A DNA stretch of 64,000 bases from Alphaproteobacteria bacterium (GTDB lineage: Bacteria; Pseudomonadota; Alphaproteobacteria; Bin65): NCBI GenBank assembly GCA_022819985.1, contig JAJEGH010000018.1, positions 1-64,000 on the forward strand, in the 5' to 3' direction. Under the pieces are notes generated by a model, which saw nothing but the letters and a program-made list of their open reading frames with translations, ran no database searches and was not told where the DNA came from. The translations under genes and the position numbers were made by a program. Positions 33,018-41,775 of the stretch are shown here, piece by piece (position 1 is the stretch's first letter; each line of letters opens with the position of its first letter).

Positions 33018-33497
33018 TCAGCCCTCGTCCGCCTCCACGTCGATCGTTTCGGCCGGCCTTGCGCGCGCCTTGCCGCCGGTAGCGCCTGCGCCGGGCCGGA
33101 TCGGCACGCTCTTTACCGCCTCCTCGACGGCCGGGCGGGCCAGGTCGATGCCGAGCAGGCCGTTCTCCAGCGCCGCGCCCTCGACCTCGATGCCCTCGGC
33201 CAGCATGAAGGTGCGCTGGAACTGGCGCGCGGCGATGCCGCGATGCAGGTAGACCCGGTCCTCGCCCCCGGTCTGCCGGCCGCGGACGATGAGTTGCCGG
33301 CCCTCGACCGTGACCGTGAGATCGTCCATCGCGAAGCCGGCGACGGCCAGCGTAATGCGCAGCGCGTTCTCGCCGGTCTGTTCGATATTGTAGGGCGGAT
33401 AGCCGTCGGCCGAAGCCTTGGCGATCCGGTCGACGGTCTGCTCGAACTCGTCGAAGCCAAGGAGGAACGGACTGTTGAACAGGGACAGGCGGGCCAT
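33018..33497 (-). CDS. Small heat-shock protein, Hsp20 family
   Basis: 159 aa IbpA-like chaperone. Seen: SPFLLGFDEFEQTVDRIAKASADGYPPYNIE at the N-terminus, the alpha-crystallin domain LRITLAVAGFAMDDLTVTVEGRQLIVRG, and ENGLLGIDLARPAVEE near the end, followed by an extended IPIRPG-like tail. It holds unfolding proteins for DnaK/ClpB. ATG 33497 follows GGGAGCG; the longer frame upstream overlaps the divergent promoter. Confidence 0.9.
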   Translation of the reverse strand: MARLSLFNSPFLLGFDEFEQTVDRIAKASADGYPPYNIEQTGENALRITLAVAGFAMDDLTVTVEGRQLIVRGRQTGGEDRVYLHRGIAARQFQRTFMLAEGIEVEGAALENGLLGIDLARPAVEEAVKSVPIRPGAGATGGKARARPAETIDVEADEG

Positions 33498-33546
33498 GCG
33501 CGCTCCCGTTTGCGGGCCTGCCGGCGGGCCGGTTGCCGGCGCCGGA

Positions 33547-33576
33547 GTGTAGTGTGCGGAATGTGTTGACCTCAAG
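33547..33576 (-). promoter_or_regulatory. Heat-shock-type promoter of hsp20
   Basis: On the minus strand CTTGAGG (33576-33570) is followed after about 17 bp by CTACAC (33552-33547), resembling the RpoH (sigma-32) pattern of alphaproteobacteria. On the opposite strand the same DNA has TTGACC (33566-33571) and AAATAA 17 bp on (33589-33594), a possible promoter of the methyltransferase gene. Confidence 0.4.
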
Positions 33577-33694
33577 GCGGCCGGCGGCAAATAACCGGGA
33601 CCGGATCGCAGACCGGGATTGAGACCCGATTGGGCCGGCGCGGCCGTCCCGGAAAGCGGGCCGCGCGGCGAACCGGAGCGGGAAGAAAAACGCG

Positions 33695-34651
33695 ATGACA
33701 TGGTCGCTCGGCCGCGAAGGAACGCATGAAACGGTCTCGCAGCGCGACCGGCGCGGCCGGCCCCTGCGCACCGTCATCTGTATGGAAACCGGGCTGGTCC
33801 GCAACGATCCGGTCCCCGGAGATGCGGAACTGGAACGGTTTTACGGCGAGGAATACCGGATCGCCTACAAGGGCAGCGCCCGGCCCCGGCGCCGGCAGAT
33901 CCTGCGCAATTTCCGCCGGGCGGTGGCCCATGTCCGGGCCAACCGCGACATGCTGGCGGCGGCGGACCGGGTGCTGGAGATCGGCGCCGGTTCGGGCGAA
34001 ATCGCCTTCGTGATGGCGCAGCTCGGCAAGCGCGTCACCGGCATCGAGCCGAATGTCGGCTACGCCGCCTATTGCCGGGACGAACTGGGCCTGGACGTGC
34101 GCACCGCGCATCTGGCGCCCGGCCTGTTCCCGCCCGGCGAATTCGACCTGATCCGGTTGAGCCATGTGCTCGAGCATCTGAACGACCCGGTCAAATCTCT
34201 CGGCCAGATTGCGGCCTGGCTGACGCCGGGCGGCGTCCTCTATGTCGAAGTGCCGAATATCGAGACCTATTGCCGGACGAAATCGCGCGGCGGCATGTTT
34301 CATTACGCCCATATCTACAATTTCAACCCGTGGACGCTGCGCGCCTGCGCCGGGCTGGCGGGCCTTGCGGAAGCGCCGGAGACGGCGGAGCGCTCGGCGG
34401 GCACGACCGGCGTCTTTTTCCGCCGCGATGCCGGGGCGGCGGCGCGCACCGGGACCGAGAATCCGGAAAATGCGCGCCATGTGCGCGAACTGATCCGCCG
34501 GCACTATGCCGGCGCCTTCGCAAGGGGGAAGGCGGCGCGGCCGCTGAAGAAGCTCGGCATGCGGATCGAGGAAACGCTGGCCGGGCTGGCCGCCGGCGGC
34601 CCCCGCGACATCGGGGAGCGGGCGATGCGCAGCCTCCTGCAAGGCGCTTGA
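33695..34651 (+). CDS. Class I SAM-dependent methyltransferase (cell-surface type)
   Basis: 318 aa. An N-terminal segment ending METGLVRNDPVPGDAELERFYGEEYR resembles the lead region of sugar-nucleotide methyltransferases. Then VLEIGAGSGEIAFVMAQLG (motif I), FDLIRLSHVLEHLNDPVKSL, LTPGGVLYVEVPNIETYC and FHYAHIYNFNPWTL. Overlaps the following phosphatase by TTGA. Being first in the lipid A block, it may methylate a glycan; this is inferred only from context. Confidence 0.8.
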   Translation: MTWSLGREGTHETVSQRDRRGRPLRTVICMETGLVRNDPVPGDAELERFYGEEYRIAYKGSARPRRRQILRNFRRAVAHVRANRDMLAAADRVLEIGAGSGEIAFVMAQLGKRVTGIEPNVGYAAYCRDELGLDVRTAHLAPGLFPPGEFDLIRLSHVLEHLNDPVKSLGQIAAWLTPGGVLYVEVPNIETYCRTKSRGGMFHYAHIYNFNPWTLRACAGLAGLAEAPETAERSAGTTGVFFRRDAGAAARTGTENPENARHVRELIRRHYAGAFARGKAARPLKKLGMRIEETLAGLAAGGPRDIGERAMRSLLQGA

Positions 34652-35352
34652 CGCGGGTGCCGCCCTCCGGCAGGGCCGATCCGCCCGAAACGCCGTCGGA
34701 CGAGCCGTTCGGTCGGCCGTTCGGCCGGCTGCGGGCCTGGCTGGAATTGCTGGTCCTCGACCACGGTTTCCTGCGCCTCGCCTACCGGCACTGGTACGAA
34801 ATCGCGCCCGGCCTGTACCGCTCCAACCAGCCGGCGCCGTTTCAGGTCCGCCGCGCCGCCCGGTCCGGCATCCGCACCATCGTCAACCTGCGCCGCGCCA
34901 ACGAGAGCGGACACTATCTGCTGGAGCGCGAAGCCGCCGAGAAAGCCGGGCTTTCCCAGGTCGATTTCTTTCTCTCCTCGCGCAGCGCGCCGCGGCGGCA
35001 ACAACTGCTGGACGCCGCGGAAATGTTCGGCCGGATCGACTATCCGGCCCTGATCCACTGCAAGTCCGGCGTCGACCGGACCGGCCTGATGGGGGCGCTG
35101 TATATCCTGATCAAGGGCGGTACCGCCGCCGCGGCGCTCGAACAGTTCGGCTGGCGCTACGGCTATATCGGCGCCGGGCCCACCGGCATCGGCAAGGCGC
35201 TCGTTCTGGCCTACGCCAGGGCGCAGGCCGAAACCGGCGCCGATTTCCTTACCTGGGTCGCCGAAAGCTACGATCCGGCGGCGCTCGAAGCCGGCTTCCG
35301 TCCGCGGCCGCTCGCCACCGCCCTGGTCGATTTCGTTCTGCGCCGGGAATAG
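34648..35352 (+). CDS. Protein tyrosine/dual-specificity phosphatase
   Basis: 234 aa. Catalytic P-loop in LIHCKSGVDRTGLMGALYIL (Cys-x5-Arg as CKSGVDR), preceded by WYEIAPGLYRSNQPAPFQVRRAARSGIRTIVNLR, a bacterial DSP pattern. No ATG is available; TTG 34648 overlapping the previous stop (TTGA) or GTG 34657 are the candidates. A tandem FGRPFGR (34705-34728) lies near the N-terminus. The context, just before an MsbA-like exporter, waaA and lpxK, suggests a lipid or protein phosphatase acting at the envelope. Confidence 0.82.
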   Translation: MTRVPPSGRADPPETPSDEPFGRPFGRLRAWLELLVLDHGFLRLAYRHWYEIAPGLYRSNQPAPFQVRRAARSGIRTIVNLRRANESGHYLLEREAAEKAGLSQVDFFLSSRSAPRRQQLLDAAEMFGRIDYPALIHCKSGVDRTGLMGALYILIKGGTAAAALEQFGWRYGYIGAGPTGIGKALVLAYARAQAETGADFLTWVAESYDPAALEAGFRPRPLATALVDFVLRRE

Positions 35353-35485
35353 CGTCGGCCCTGCGCGCGTCCGCTACCGCGCCACCGCGCTTTGGGACAT
35401 AGGGACGCGCGTTCGCCGCCGATTCTGCGCCGCACGGCGCCGCCATGATAAAAAGCCGCCTCACCGAAACGTCAGGAGCCGCCGT

Positions 35486-37351
35486 TTGGCCGCCCGAACG
35501 AAACCCGTAAGGGACCTGCCGCTCGACGCCCGGACGCTGCCGATGGTGAAGCGGCTGGTCCGCGACTATCTGGTGCGCTACTGGCTGCGGATAGCCCTGG
35601 CCTTTGCCCTGCTCGGGCTGGTCTCGGCCTGTACGGCAACGATTCCCTTCATCCTGAAGGAACTTCTGGACGCCGCATTCAGCGGCGGCACGGCGGCGGA
35701 GAACGCCTGGCTGACCCGGGCGATCGCCGGGCTGTTTTCGCCCGATCCGCGCTACAACCAGCTCTATTTCATCGCGCTGATGACGGCCGCAATCTTCGTC
35801 GTCAAGGGCAGCGCGGCCTACGGGGCGGTGACCATGATGGCCTATGTCGGGCACCGCTCGGTCGCCGACATCCAGGATGCCATGTTCGCCCGGCTGATGC
35901 GCGCCGATCTGGGCTATTTCCAGAACACGCCGACCGGCCAGTTGATCTCCGCCTTCACCAACGACGCCAGCGCGATGCGCAGCCTGTTCTCGGACACGGT
36001 GGTCAGCATCGGCCGGGACATCGTCACGGTCGTCGCCTTGGTGGCGGCCATGTTCTGGATCGACTGGATCCTGTCGTGCATCACCTTCTTCATCTTTCCG
36101 CTGGTCGTCCTGCCCGTGTACCGGATCGGTCAACGCATGCGGAAGGTTTCGGCCAATACGCAGGCCGAGATGGCCCAGTTCACCACCCTGCAGGACGAGA
36201 GCTTCCAGGGCATCCGCCATGTCAAGGCCTATGGCATGGAGGACTATGAGACCGGGCGGGCGACCTCCGTCGTCCGGCGCATTTTCCGCCTCAACTACAA
36301 GGCGGAGAAGGTCCGGGCGATTACCGAACCCCTGCTCGAAGCGATCGCCGGTATCGCGATCGCCGCCGTCCTGCTCTATGGCGGCTACCAGGTGATCGCC
36401 GGCGCGCGCACGCCGGGCGATTTCGCCGGTTTCATCGCCGCGCTGCTGCTGGCCTACGACCCGGTGCGCCGGCTGGCGCGGCTCAACGCGAACCTGCAGA
36501 AGGGCCTGGCGGCGGCGGAGCGCGTATTCGCCAAGCTGGATATCGAGCCGGAGATCGTCGACCGGCCCGGCGCCCGGCCGCTGGCGCTCGACTCCGGCGG
36601 GGTCCGGCTGGACACGGTCGTGTTCGCCTACCACGGGAGCGCGCCGGCCCTCGGCCGGAACGGGCAGGGTGTGACGCTCGACGTGCCGGCCGGCAGGACG
36701 GTCGCGCTGGTCGGGCCGTCCGGCGCCGGCAAGACGACCGTCCTGAACCTGATCCCCCGCTTTTTCGATGTCGACAGCGGCGCGGTGCTGATCGACGGAC
36801 AGGATGTGCGCGACGTAACCCTCGCCTCGCTGCGCGCCCGGATCGGGCTGGTGAGCCAGGAGACCACCCTGTTCGACGATACGATCCGCGCCAACATCGC
36901 CTACGGCAAACGGGGCGCGTCCGAGGAGGAGATCGTCGCCGCGGCTCAGGCCGCCGCAGCCCACGATTTCATCGTCGATCTGCCGCAGCAGTACGACACC
37001 CGGGTCGGAGGCCTCGGCGAGAAGGTGAGCGGCGGCCAGCGCCAGCGCATCTCCATCGCCCGCGCCATCCTGAAAGACGCGCCGATCCTGCTGCTCGACG
37101 AGGCGACCTCGGCGCTCGACACCGAATCGGAGCGCCAGGTCCAAGCGGCGTTGGATTCGCTGCGCCGGGGCCGGACAACCGTCGTCATCGCCCACCGGCT
37201 GTCCACCATCGTCGATGCCGACATCGTCTATGTGCTGGACGAGGGCCGTGTCGTGGAATGCGGCAGCCACGGCGAGCTGGTCGCTGCGGGCGGCGCCTTC
37301 GCCCGCCTGCACGCCCAACAGGCGGTCGGGCAGCCCGGCGCCGCCGGATGA
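35486..37351 (+). CDS. ABC exporter, MsbA-like (lipid A flippase type)
   Basis: 621 aa half-transporter: six membrane helices (about residues 30-340), then the ATPase. Seen: Walker A VGPSGAGKTTVLNLIPRF, signature KVSGGQRQRISIARAI, Walker B ILLLDEATSALD and H-loop VVIAHRLST. Start TTG 35486 with AGGAG 7 bp before it. Its position directly before waaA and lpxK is typical of alphaproteobacterial MsbA-like proteins that flip lipid A-core across the inner membrane. Confidence 0.9.
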   Translation: MAARTKPVRDLPLDARTLPMVKRLVRDYLVRYWLRIALAFALLGLVSACTATIPFILKELLDAAFSGGTAAENAWLTRAIAGLFSPDPRYNQLYFIALMTAAIFVVKGSAAYGAVTMMAYVGHRSVADIQDAMFARLMRADLGYFQNTPTGQLISAFTNDASAMRSLFSDTVVSIGRDIVTVVALVAAMFWIDWILSCITFFIFPLVVLPVYRIGQRMRKVSANTQAEMAQFTTLQDESFQGIRHVKAYGMEDYETGRATSVVRRIFRLNYKAEKVRAITEPLLEAIAGIAIAAVLLYGGYQVIAGARTPGDFAGFIAALLLAYDPVRRLARLNANLQKGLAAAERVFAKLDIEPEIVDRPGARPLALDSGGVRLDTVVFAYHGSAPALGRNGQGVTLDVPAGRTVALVGPSGAGKTTVLNLIPRFFDVDSGAVLIDGQDVRDVTLASLRARIGLVSQETTLFDDTIRANIAYGKRGASEEEIVAAAQAAAAHDFIVDLPQQYDTRVGGLGEKVSGGQRQRISIARAILKDAPILLLDEATSALDTESERQVQAALDSLRRGRTTVVIAHRLSTIVDADIVYVLDEGRVVECGSHGELVAAGGAFARLHAQQAVGQPGAAG

Positions 37352-37387
37352 ACGGCGGCGGTTAAGCGGAACGGGACGGCCCGGACC

Positions 37388-38701
37388 ATGCTGCTCGGCC
37401 TGTATCGCGGCGTCGGCCGGCTGGCGCCGCCGTTTGCCCGGCTCGCGCTGCTGCGCCGACGCGCGCGCGGCAAGGAGCATCCGGACCGGGTTCGCGAGCG
37501 CATGGGCCATCCGCGCCGGGACCGGCCGGACGGCGCGCTGATCTGGCTGCACGCCGCCAGCGTCGGCGAAGCCCAGTCGGCCCTGCCGCTGATCGGCCGG
37601 ATTCTGGCGCGCCTGCCCGCGGCCCATGTCATGGTCACGTCGGGCACCGTCACTTCGGCCAGATTGATGGACGAGCGCCTGCCGGCGCGCGCCTTCCACC
37701 AGTTCGCGCCCGTCGACTGCCCGGCCTGGGTGCGGCGTTTCCTCGACCATTACCGGCCGGACCTCGCCCTGTGGGTCGAGAGCGAGTTGTGGCCGGCCCT
37801 GCTCGCCGAGACCGCGGCGCGGGTGCCGGCGGCCGTGCTGCTCAACGGACGGATGTCGGCTCGGTCGTTCCGGCGCTGGCGGCGCTTCCCGGGCGCCGCG
37901 CGGCGGCTGATCCGGGCGTTCGATCCGGTCATGGCCCAGTCGGCAACCGACGCCGAACGGTTCCGCAGGCTCGGCGCCCGGCGCGTCGAGACACCGGGCA
38001 ATCTCAAGAGGGCCGCCGCGCCGCTGCCGGCCGATCCGGCGGCGCTCGCCGCGTTCGGGCAGGCGACAGGCGACCGGCCGGTCTGGCTCGCCGCCAGCAC
38101 CCATCCGGGCGAGGAGGCGGCGCTCGCCGAGGCCCACCGGGCCGTGCGCCGGCAGTTCGGCGCCGCGCTGCTCATCCTCGTCCCGCGCCATCCGGAACGC
38201 GGTCCCGCCATCGCGGACGACCTGCGCCGCGCCGGACACGCCGTCGGGCTGCGCAGCGTCGGCGCCGTGCCCGACCGCGCCGCCGACGTCTACATCGCCG
38301 ATACGCTGGGCGAGTTGGGCCTGTTCTACCGCGCGGCCCCGGTCGCCTTCGTCGGCGGCTCCCTGACGCCGCACGGCGGCCAGAACCTCATAGAGCCGGC
38401 GCAGCTCGATTGCGCGATCCTGCACGGCCCGCATATCGGCAACTTCGCCGAGATTGCCGGCGTCCTGCAGGCGGCCGGGGCGAGCGAGACCGTTGCAGCG
38501 GCCGATGCGCTGGCGCCCGCCGTGTGCCGCCTGCTCGCGAACCCGGCCGAATGCCGGGACCGGGCGGCCAGGGCCGCCGCCTCGGTCGAGGATTGCGCCG
38601 GCATCCTGGACCGGACGATGACCCTGCTGGAGCCCCGTCTCGCCGGCCTGCCCGGCGCCGCCTCCGAGGCTGCGCCGCCCTTCGGCCGGGACGGCGCCTG
38701 A
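37388..38701 (+). CDS. waaA: 3-deoxy-D-manno-octulosonic acid transferase
   Basis: 437 aa GT30 enzyme adding Kdo to lipid A precursor at the cytoplasmic face. Seen: LIWLHAASVGEAQSALPLI with the catalytic Glu near residue 60, HQFAPVDCPAWVRRFLDHYRPDLALWVESELWP, NGRMSARSF, STHPGEEAALAEAH, VPRHPERG and FVGGSLTPHGGQNLIEPAQL. Membrane-associated through its N-terminus. Stop overlaps lpxK start (TGATG). Confidence 0.94.
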   Translation: MLLGLYRGVGRLAPPFARLALLRRRARGKEHPDRVRERMGHPRRDRPDGALIWLHAASVGEAQSALPLIGRILARLPAAHVMVTSGTVTSARLMDERLPARAFHQFAPVDCPAWVRRFLDHYRPDLALWVESELWPALLAETAARVPAAVLLNGRMSARSFRRWRRFPGAARRLIRAFDPVMAQSATDAERFRRLGARRVETPGNLKRAAAPLPADPAALAAFGQATGDRPVWLAASTHPGEEAALAEAHRAVRRQFGAALLILVPRHPERGPAIADDLRRAGHAVGLRSVGAVPDRAADVYIADTLGELGLFYRAAPVAFVGGSLTPHGGQNLIEPAQLDCAILHGPHIGNFAEIAGVLQAAGASETVAAADALAPAVCRLLANPAECRDRAARAAASVEDCAGILDRTMTLLEPRLAGLPGAASEAAPPFGRDGA

Positions 38702-39696
38702 TGCGCACGCCCGACGCCTGGTCGCGCAAGGGCGCAGTCTCGACCATGCTGCTGCCGGCGTCGTGGCTGTACGGCCTCGGCACGGCCCTGCGGGCGGGCC
38801 GGGCGCCGCGCTATACGCCGCCCGTGCCGGCGGTGTGCGTCGGCAACCTCACCGCCGGCGGCGCGGGCAAGACCCCCGTCGTCCTGTCCCTGGCGCGGCT
38901 GCTGATGGGCCGCGGCCGGCGGCCCTTCGCCGTCAGCCGCGGCTATGGCGGCCGTCTGGCCGGCCCGGTGCGGGTCGATCCCGCGCTGCACACCGCCCGG
39001 GAGGTCGGCGACGAGCCGCTGCTGCTGGCCGGAACCCTGCCGACCGTCGTGGCCCGGGACCGGGCCGCCGGCGCCCGGGCCGCGGTCGATGCCGGCGCCG
39101 ATGTCCTGCTGTTCGACGACGGCTACCAGAACCCCGCCGTCGCCAAAACCCTGTCGCTGGTCGTCGTCGATGGCGGCTTCGGCTTCGGCAACGGCCGGCT
39201 CATCCCGTCCGGCCCGTTGCGCGAACCGGTGGGCCGGGGGCTGGCGCGGGCGGATGCGGTCGTCGTCGTAGGCGCCGACACCGCGGGCGCGGCCGGGCGG
39301 TGCCGGCAGGACGCCGGCGGCCTGCCCGTACTCGAAGCCCGTTTCGCGCCGGCCGAAGCGGCGATGGCGCTGCACGGCCGCAAGGTCGTCGCCTTCGCGG
39401 GCATCGGCCGGCCGGACAAATTCTTCGAGACGGTGACGGAGATCGGCGCGGAACTGGCCGAGGCGATGGCCTATCCGGATCACCACCCCTTCCCGGAAAC
39501 CGAGATCATGTTCATCTGCGAACTGGCCCAGGAGCGCGGCGCGATCCCGGTCTGCACCGAGAAGGACTATATGCGCCTGCCGCCCGACGCCCGCCTCATG
39601 GTGACGCCGGTTCCCGTCACCCTCGAATGGCGCGACCCGGACGCGCTGGACCGGCTGCTGGAGGCGGCGGTGCCTGCGCCTGGCGTCAGACCGTAA
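38701..39696 (+). CDS. lpxK: Tetraacyldisaccharide 4'-kinase
   Basis: 331 aa inner-membrane P-loop kinase that phosphorylates the lipid A disaccharide at 4'. Seen: N-terminal helix region LLPASWLYGLGTALRAG, P-loop VGNLTAGGAGKTPVV (about 47-61), SRGYGG, DDGYQNPAVAKTLSLVVVDG, RLIPSGPLREP and TEKDYMRLP. Translationally coupled to waaA. Its last 11 bases overlap tail-to-tail with the RES toxin gene. Confidence 0.94.
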   Translation: MRTPDAWSRKGAVSTMLLPASWLYGLGTALRAGRAPRYTPPVPAVCVGNLTAGGAGKTPVVLSLARLLMGRGRRPFAVSRGYGGRLAGPVRVDPALHTAREVGDEPLLLAGTLPTVVARDRAAGARAAVDAGADVLLFDDGYQNPAVAKTLSLVVVDGGFGFGNGRLIPSGPLREPVGRGLARADAVVVVGADTAGAAGRCRQDAGGLPVLEARFAPAEAAMALHGRKVVAFAGIGRPDKFFETVTEIGAELAEAMAYPDHHPFPETEIMFICELAQERGAIPVCTEKDYMRLPPDARLMVTPVPVTLEWRDPDALDRLLEAAVPAPGVRP

Positions 39697-40321
39697 TACC
39701 GATTCCGCTTCTTTGGCCCGCTTCGCGCACGTCCGCGAGGAACGTTGGATCGTCCTGCCCGTCGCGGGTCCAGACGATGCGGAAATCTCCCGACGCCACC
39801 CGGTCGCCGAAGAACAGGCAGGCTGTGTCCGGATCGCAGCGGTTCGAGGTCCAGGCCAAACCTTCAACCTCCGGAAACCGGCGGTGAATTGCGCAGGCCC
39901 AACGGGCGGTCTTCCGATACAACGTCGGCGAGGAAGCGATCAGGGCGTTGCGGCCGATGCGCCACCGCCGGAGGTCCGGGGCGCGCAACGAGGCGAGGCG
40001 CAGGTCGCGCAGCGCTTCGAGCCGGCTGTGCATCCGGCTTTCCACAAGGGATTTGGGAACGGTCGCGCGTTTGGCGCGTACGGGAATGTCGTGAAAGATC
40101 GTCTCGTAAATTGCCGCTTCGAGAGTACCGGCGGCGTAGAGCGACGGAATGCAGTTGCCCTCCGTATCGCGGATCGGCGCGAAGCGCGTGGGGCCGCCCT
40201 TGCAGGGATTGAAGTCGCTTGCGCCATAGCGGCGGTCATGGATCCGTTCCACCGGCGTCCCGGCGCGGAGCAGGACGATGTTCGGGCTGGCGAGTTCGCC
40301 CGACGGCGCCCTGATCGACAT
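39686..40321 (-). CDS. RES-domain toxin (NAD+-degrading type)
   Basis: 211 aa. RES-family toxins degrade NAD+ by phosphorolysis and are paired with an Xre/ParS-like antitoxin. Seen: LLRAGTPVERIHDRRYGA, FNPCKGGPTRFAPI with the conserved Arg, LYAAGTLEAAIYETIFHD with the conserved Glu, and a Ser-rich C-terminal half. The Arg-Glu-Ser triad cannot be completed with certainty by eye. Second gene of the module, 14 bp after the antitoxin. Overlaps lpxK 3' end by 11 bp. Confidence 0.85.
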   Translation of the reverse strand: MSIRAPSGELASPNIVLLRAGTPVERIHDRRYGASDFNPCKGGPTRFAPIRDTEGNCIPSLYAAGTLEAAIYETIFHDIPVRAKRATVPKSLVESRMHSRLEALRDLRLASLRAPDLRRWRIGRNALIASSPTLYRKTARWACAIHRRFPEVEGLAWTSNRCDPDTACLFFGDRVASGDFRIVWTRDGQDDPTFLADVREAGQRSGIGITV

Positions 40322-40335
40322 CCGGGAGACCTGCG

Positions 40336-41010
40336 CTAGCCGACAGCGGGATCGGCGAGCCTCCGGGCCGCATCGATAACGGAATCGGGTTCGGACAGAC
40401 GGTCCTGCGGTGCGGCGCCGTCGAGCCAGCCGTTCGCGGACGCGAACCAGAGGGCGATCTGCCAGCCTGTCATTCCCTCGGGAAGAGCGGCGAGGATTTG
40501 TCCGATCGCCGGCCGCGGCGCGCCGTCGCCGAACTGGAAGGCCGGGTACAGATCGATGCCCGACCGGCGCACGGCGAACAGCCTGCCTTCCCGCTTCCAG
40601 CGCGAAGCGGGTTCGCTCTTGTTTCGCGGGTTAAGGCCCGATACGGCGCGAACCTCCCCTGCGGTCAGCGTCGGCGTTTCCTGGAGATAGTCGGAGCGCA
40701 GACGCGCATTGTCGATTTCGAGCGCGGTTTCGACGGCGGCGCGCGGCGCGTCGGCAAGGATGATGTCGAGTATTTTCTCGATATTGGCTTCGGTGAGCCG
40801 GAGGCCGCGTGCAGCCGCGAAAGAAGGCAGTGTCTCGACCGTGCGCTCGATCAGCCTCGTCAGTTCCTCCGACTTGCCGCCGACAAGCAGCCATGCGCCC
40901 GATCCGGGGCCTTTCGCCGCCGGCGATTTGCCGATCCTTTCGTGCAACCCGGCGGGTAGTTTCGCGATGTCGTCGGGCGTCAGGTCGATCAGCGACAGGG
41001 AGCCGGTCAT
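40336..41010 (-). CDS. Antitoxin of the RES module
   Basis: 224 aa. The C-terminal half has the toxin-binding pattern found with RES toxins: GRLFAVRRSGIDLYPAFQF, APRPAIGQILAALPEGMTGWQIALWF, ANGWLDGAAPQ and SVIDAARRLADP. The middle, LTAGEVRAVSGLNPRNKSEPASRWKREG, is the probable DNA-contacting or linker part. First gene of the module, with a strong dyad operator just upstream (41030-41069). Confidence 0.8.
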   Translation of the reverse strand: MTGSLSLIDLTPDDIAKLPAGLHERIGKSPAAKGPGSGAWLLVGGKSEELTRLIERTVETLPSFAAARGLRLTEANIEKILDIILADAPRAAVETALEIDNARLRSDYLQETPTLTAGEVRAVSGLNPRNKSEPASRWKREGRLFAVRRSGIDLYPAFQFGDGAPRPAIGQILAALPEGMTGWQIALWFASANGWLDGAAPQDRLSEPDSVIDAARRLADPAVG

Positions 41011-41029
41011 GGGTGTATCGGAAACATAG

Positions 41030-41069
41030 TGTGATTTACATGAGAGAAAAATATATAGTGTAAATCACA
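41030..41069 (-). promoter_or_regulatory. Operator/promoter of the RES toxin-antitoxin module
   Basis: Perfect 11-bp inverted arms TGTGATTTACA (41030-41040) and TGTAAATCACA (41059-41069), 18 bp apart, 20 bp before the antitoxin start. Each arm also carries ATAGTGT (41026-41032 and 41055-41061) as a direct repeat. The spacer is AT-rich. Typical of autoregulated toxin-antitoxin promoters. Confidence 0.7.
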
Positions 41070-41151
41070 ATTGCAGGCAAGACCGGTTCCGTACAGCGGC
41101 CGGGCCTGCCGTATTGCGGCAGAGCGCAGGAAGACGCCCCGAAGTTACGAA

Positions 41152-41676
41152 TTACGCGTCGGTCTTCGGGACCCAGGGGATGCGGCCGAACTCGATGCCC
41201 TCGTCGCGCAGGGCTTCGGATTCGGCGTCCGTCGCCTCGCCGTAGATGCTGCGCTGCCGGGTCTCGCCATAGTGGATCTTGCGCGCCTCGTCGGCGAATT
41301 TCGGGCCGACATAGTCGGCATTGCTTTCGACATGCCGGCGCATCTCGACCATCGCCTCGCGGATCCGGCCCATCACATGGATGCGCTTGGCGTCTTCGGC
41401 CGAGACCGGCGCGGGCGACGCGGCGGCGGGCGGCGCAGCGGGTCCGGCGGAGTCCGCCGCGCTGTCGCCGTCCGGTTCGGCGGGCGCCGGCCCACTGCGC
41501 CGGGTCGCCTTCGTGCCGGACAGCGCCGGCGCCATCGGGGCGCGGCGAACCTCCACGGCGCCGCATTCCGGGCAGGAAACCGCACCGGCGGCCTGCAGGG
41601 TTTCGTAGGTCTTCGAATCCCTGTACCAGCCCTCGAATTCGTGGCCGGCATTGCAGCGGACGGTGTAACGGATCAT
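41152..41676 (-). CDS. DUF1178 family protein
   Basis: 174 aa. Seen: IRYTVRCNAGHEFEGWYRDSKTYETLQAAGAVSCPECG with a CxnH...CPxC zinc-ribbon-like N-terminus, a disordered Pro/Ala middle, and the family C-terminus GRIREAMVEMRRHVESNADYVGPKFADEARKIHYGE. Function unknown; common in alphaproteobacteria. ATG 41676 fits the conserved N-terminus although the frame stays open upstream. Confidence 0.88.
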   Translation of the reverse strand: MIRYTVRCNAGHEFEGWYRDSKTYETLQAAGAVSCPECGAVEVRRAPMAPALSGTKATRRSGPAPAEPDGDSAADSAGPAAPPAAASPAPVSAEDAKRIHVMGRIREAMVEMRRHVESNADYVGPKFADEARKIHYGETRQRSIYGEATDAESEALRDEGIEFGRIPWVPKTDA

Positions 41677-41775
41677 CGCGTACCCGGTGTGCAGCAAAGC
41701 AATTCCTGGCGGGTCTTGCGCCTCATAGCATGCATTTAGGGATTTTGGCACATCAACGGAAGGTCTTGCGGCGCG

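Noticed and set aside
35249-38434. 1061-codon open frame antisense to the ABC exporter and waaA
   Set aside because: It crosses several well-supported genes of the opposite strand and shows no domain; it is a codon-bias shadow.
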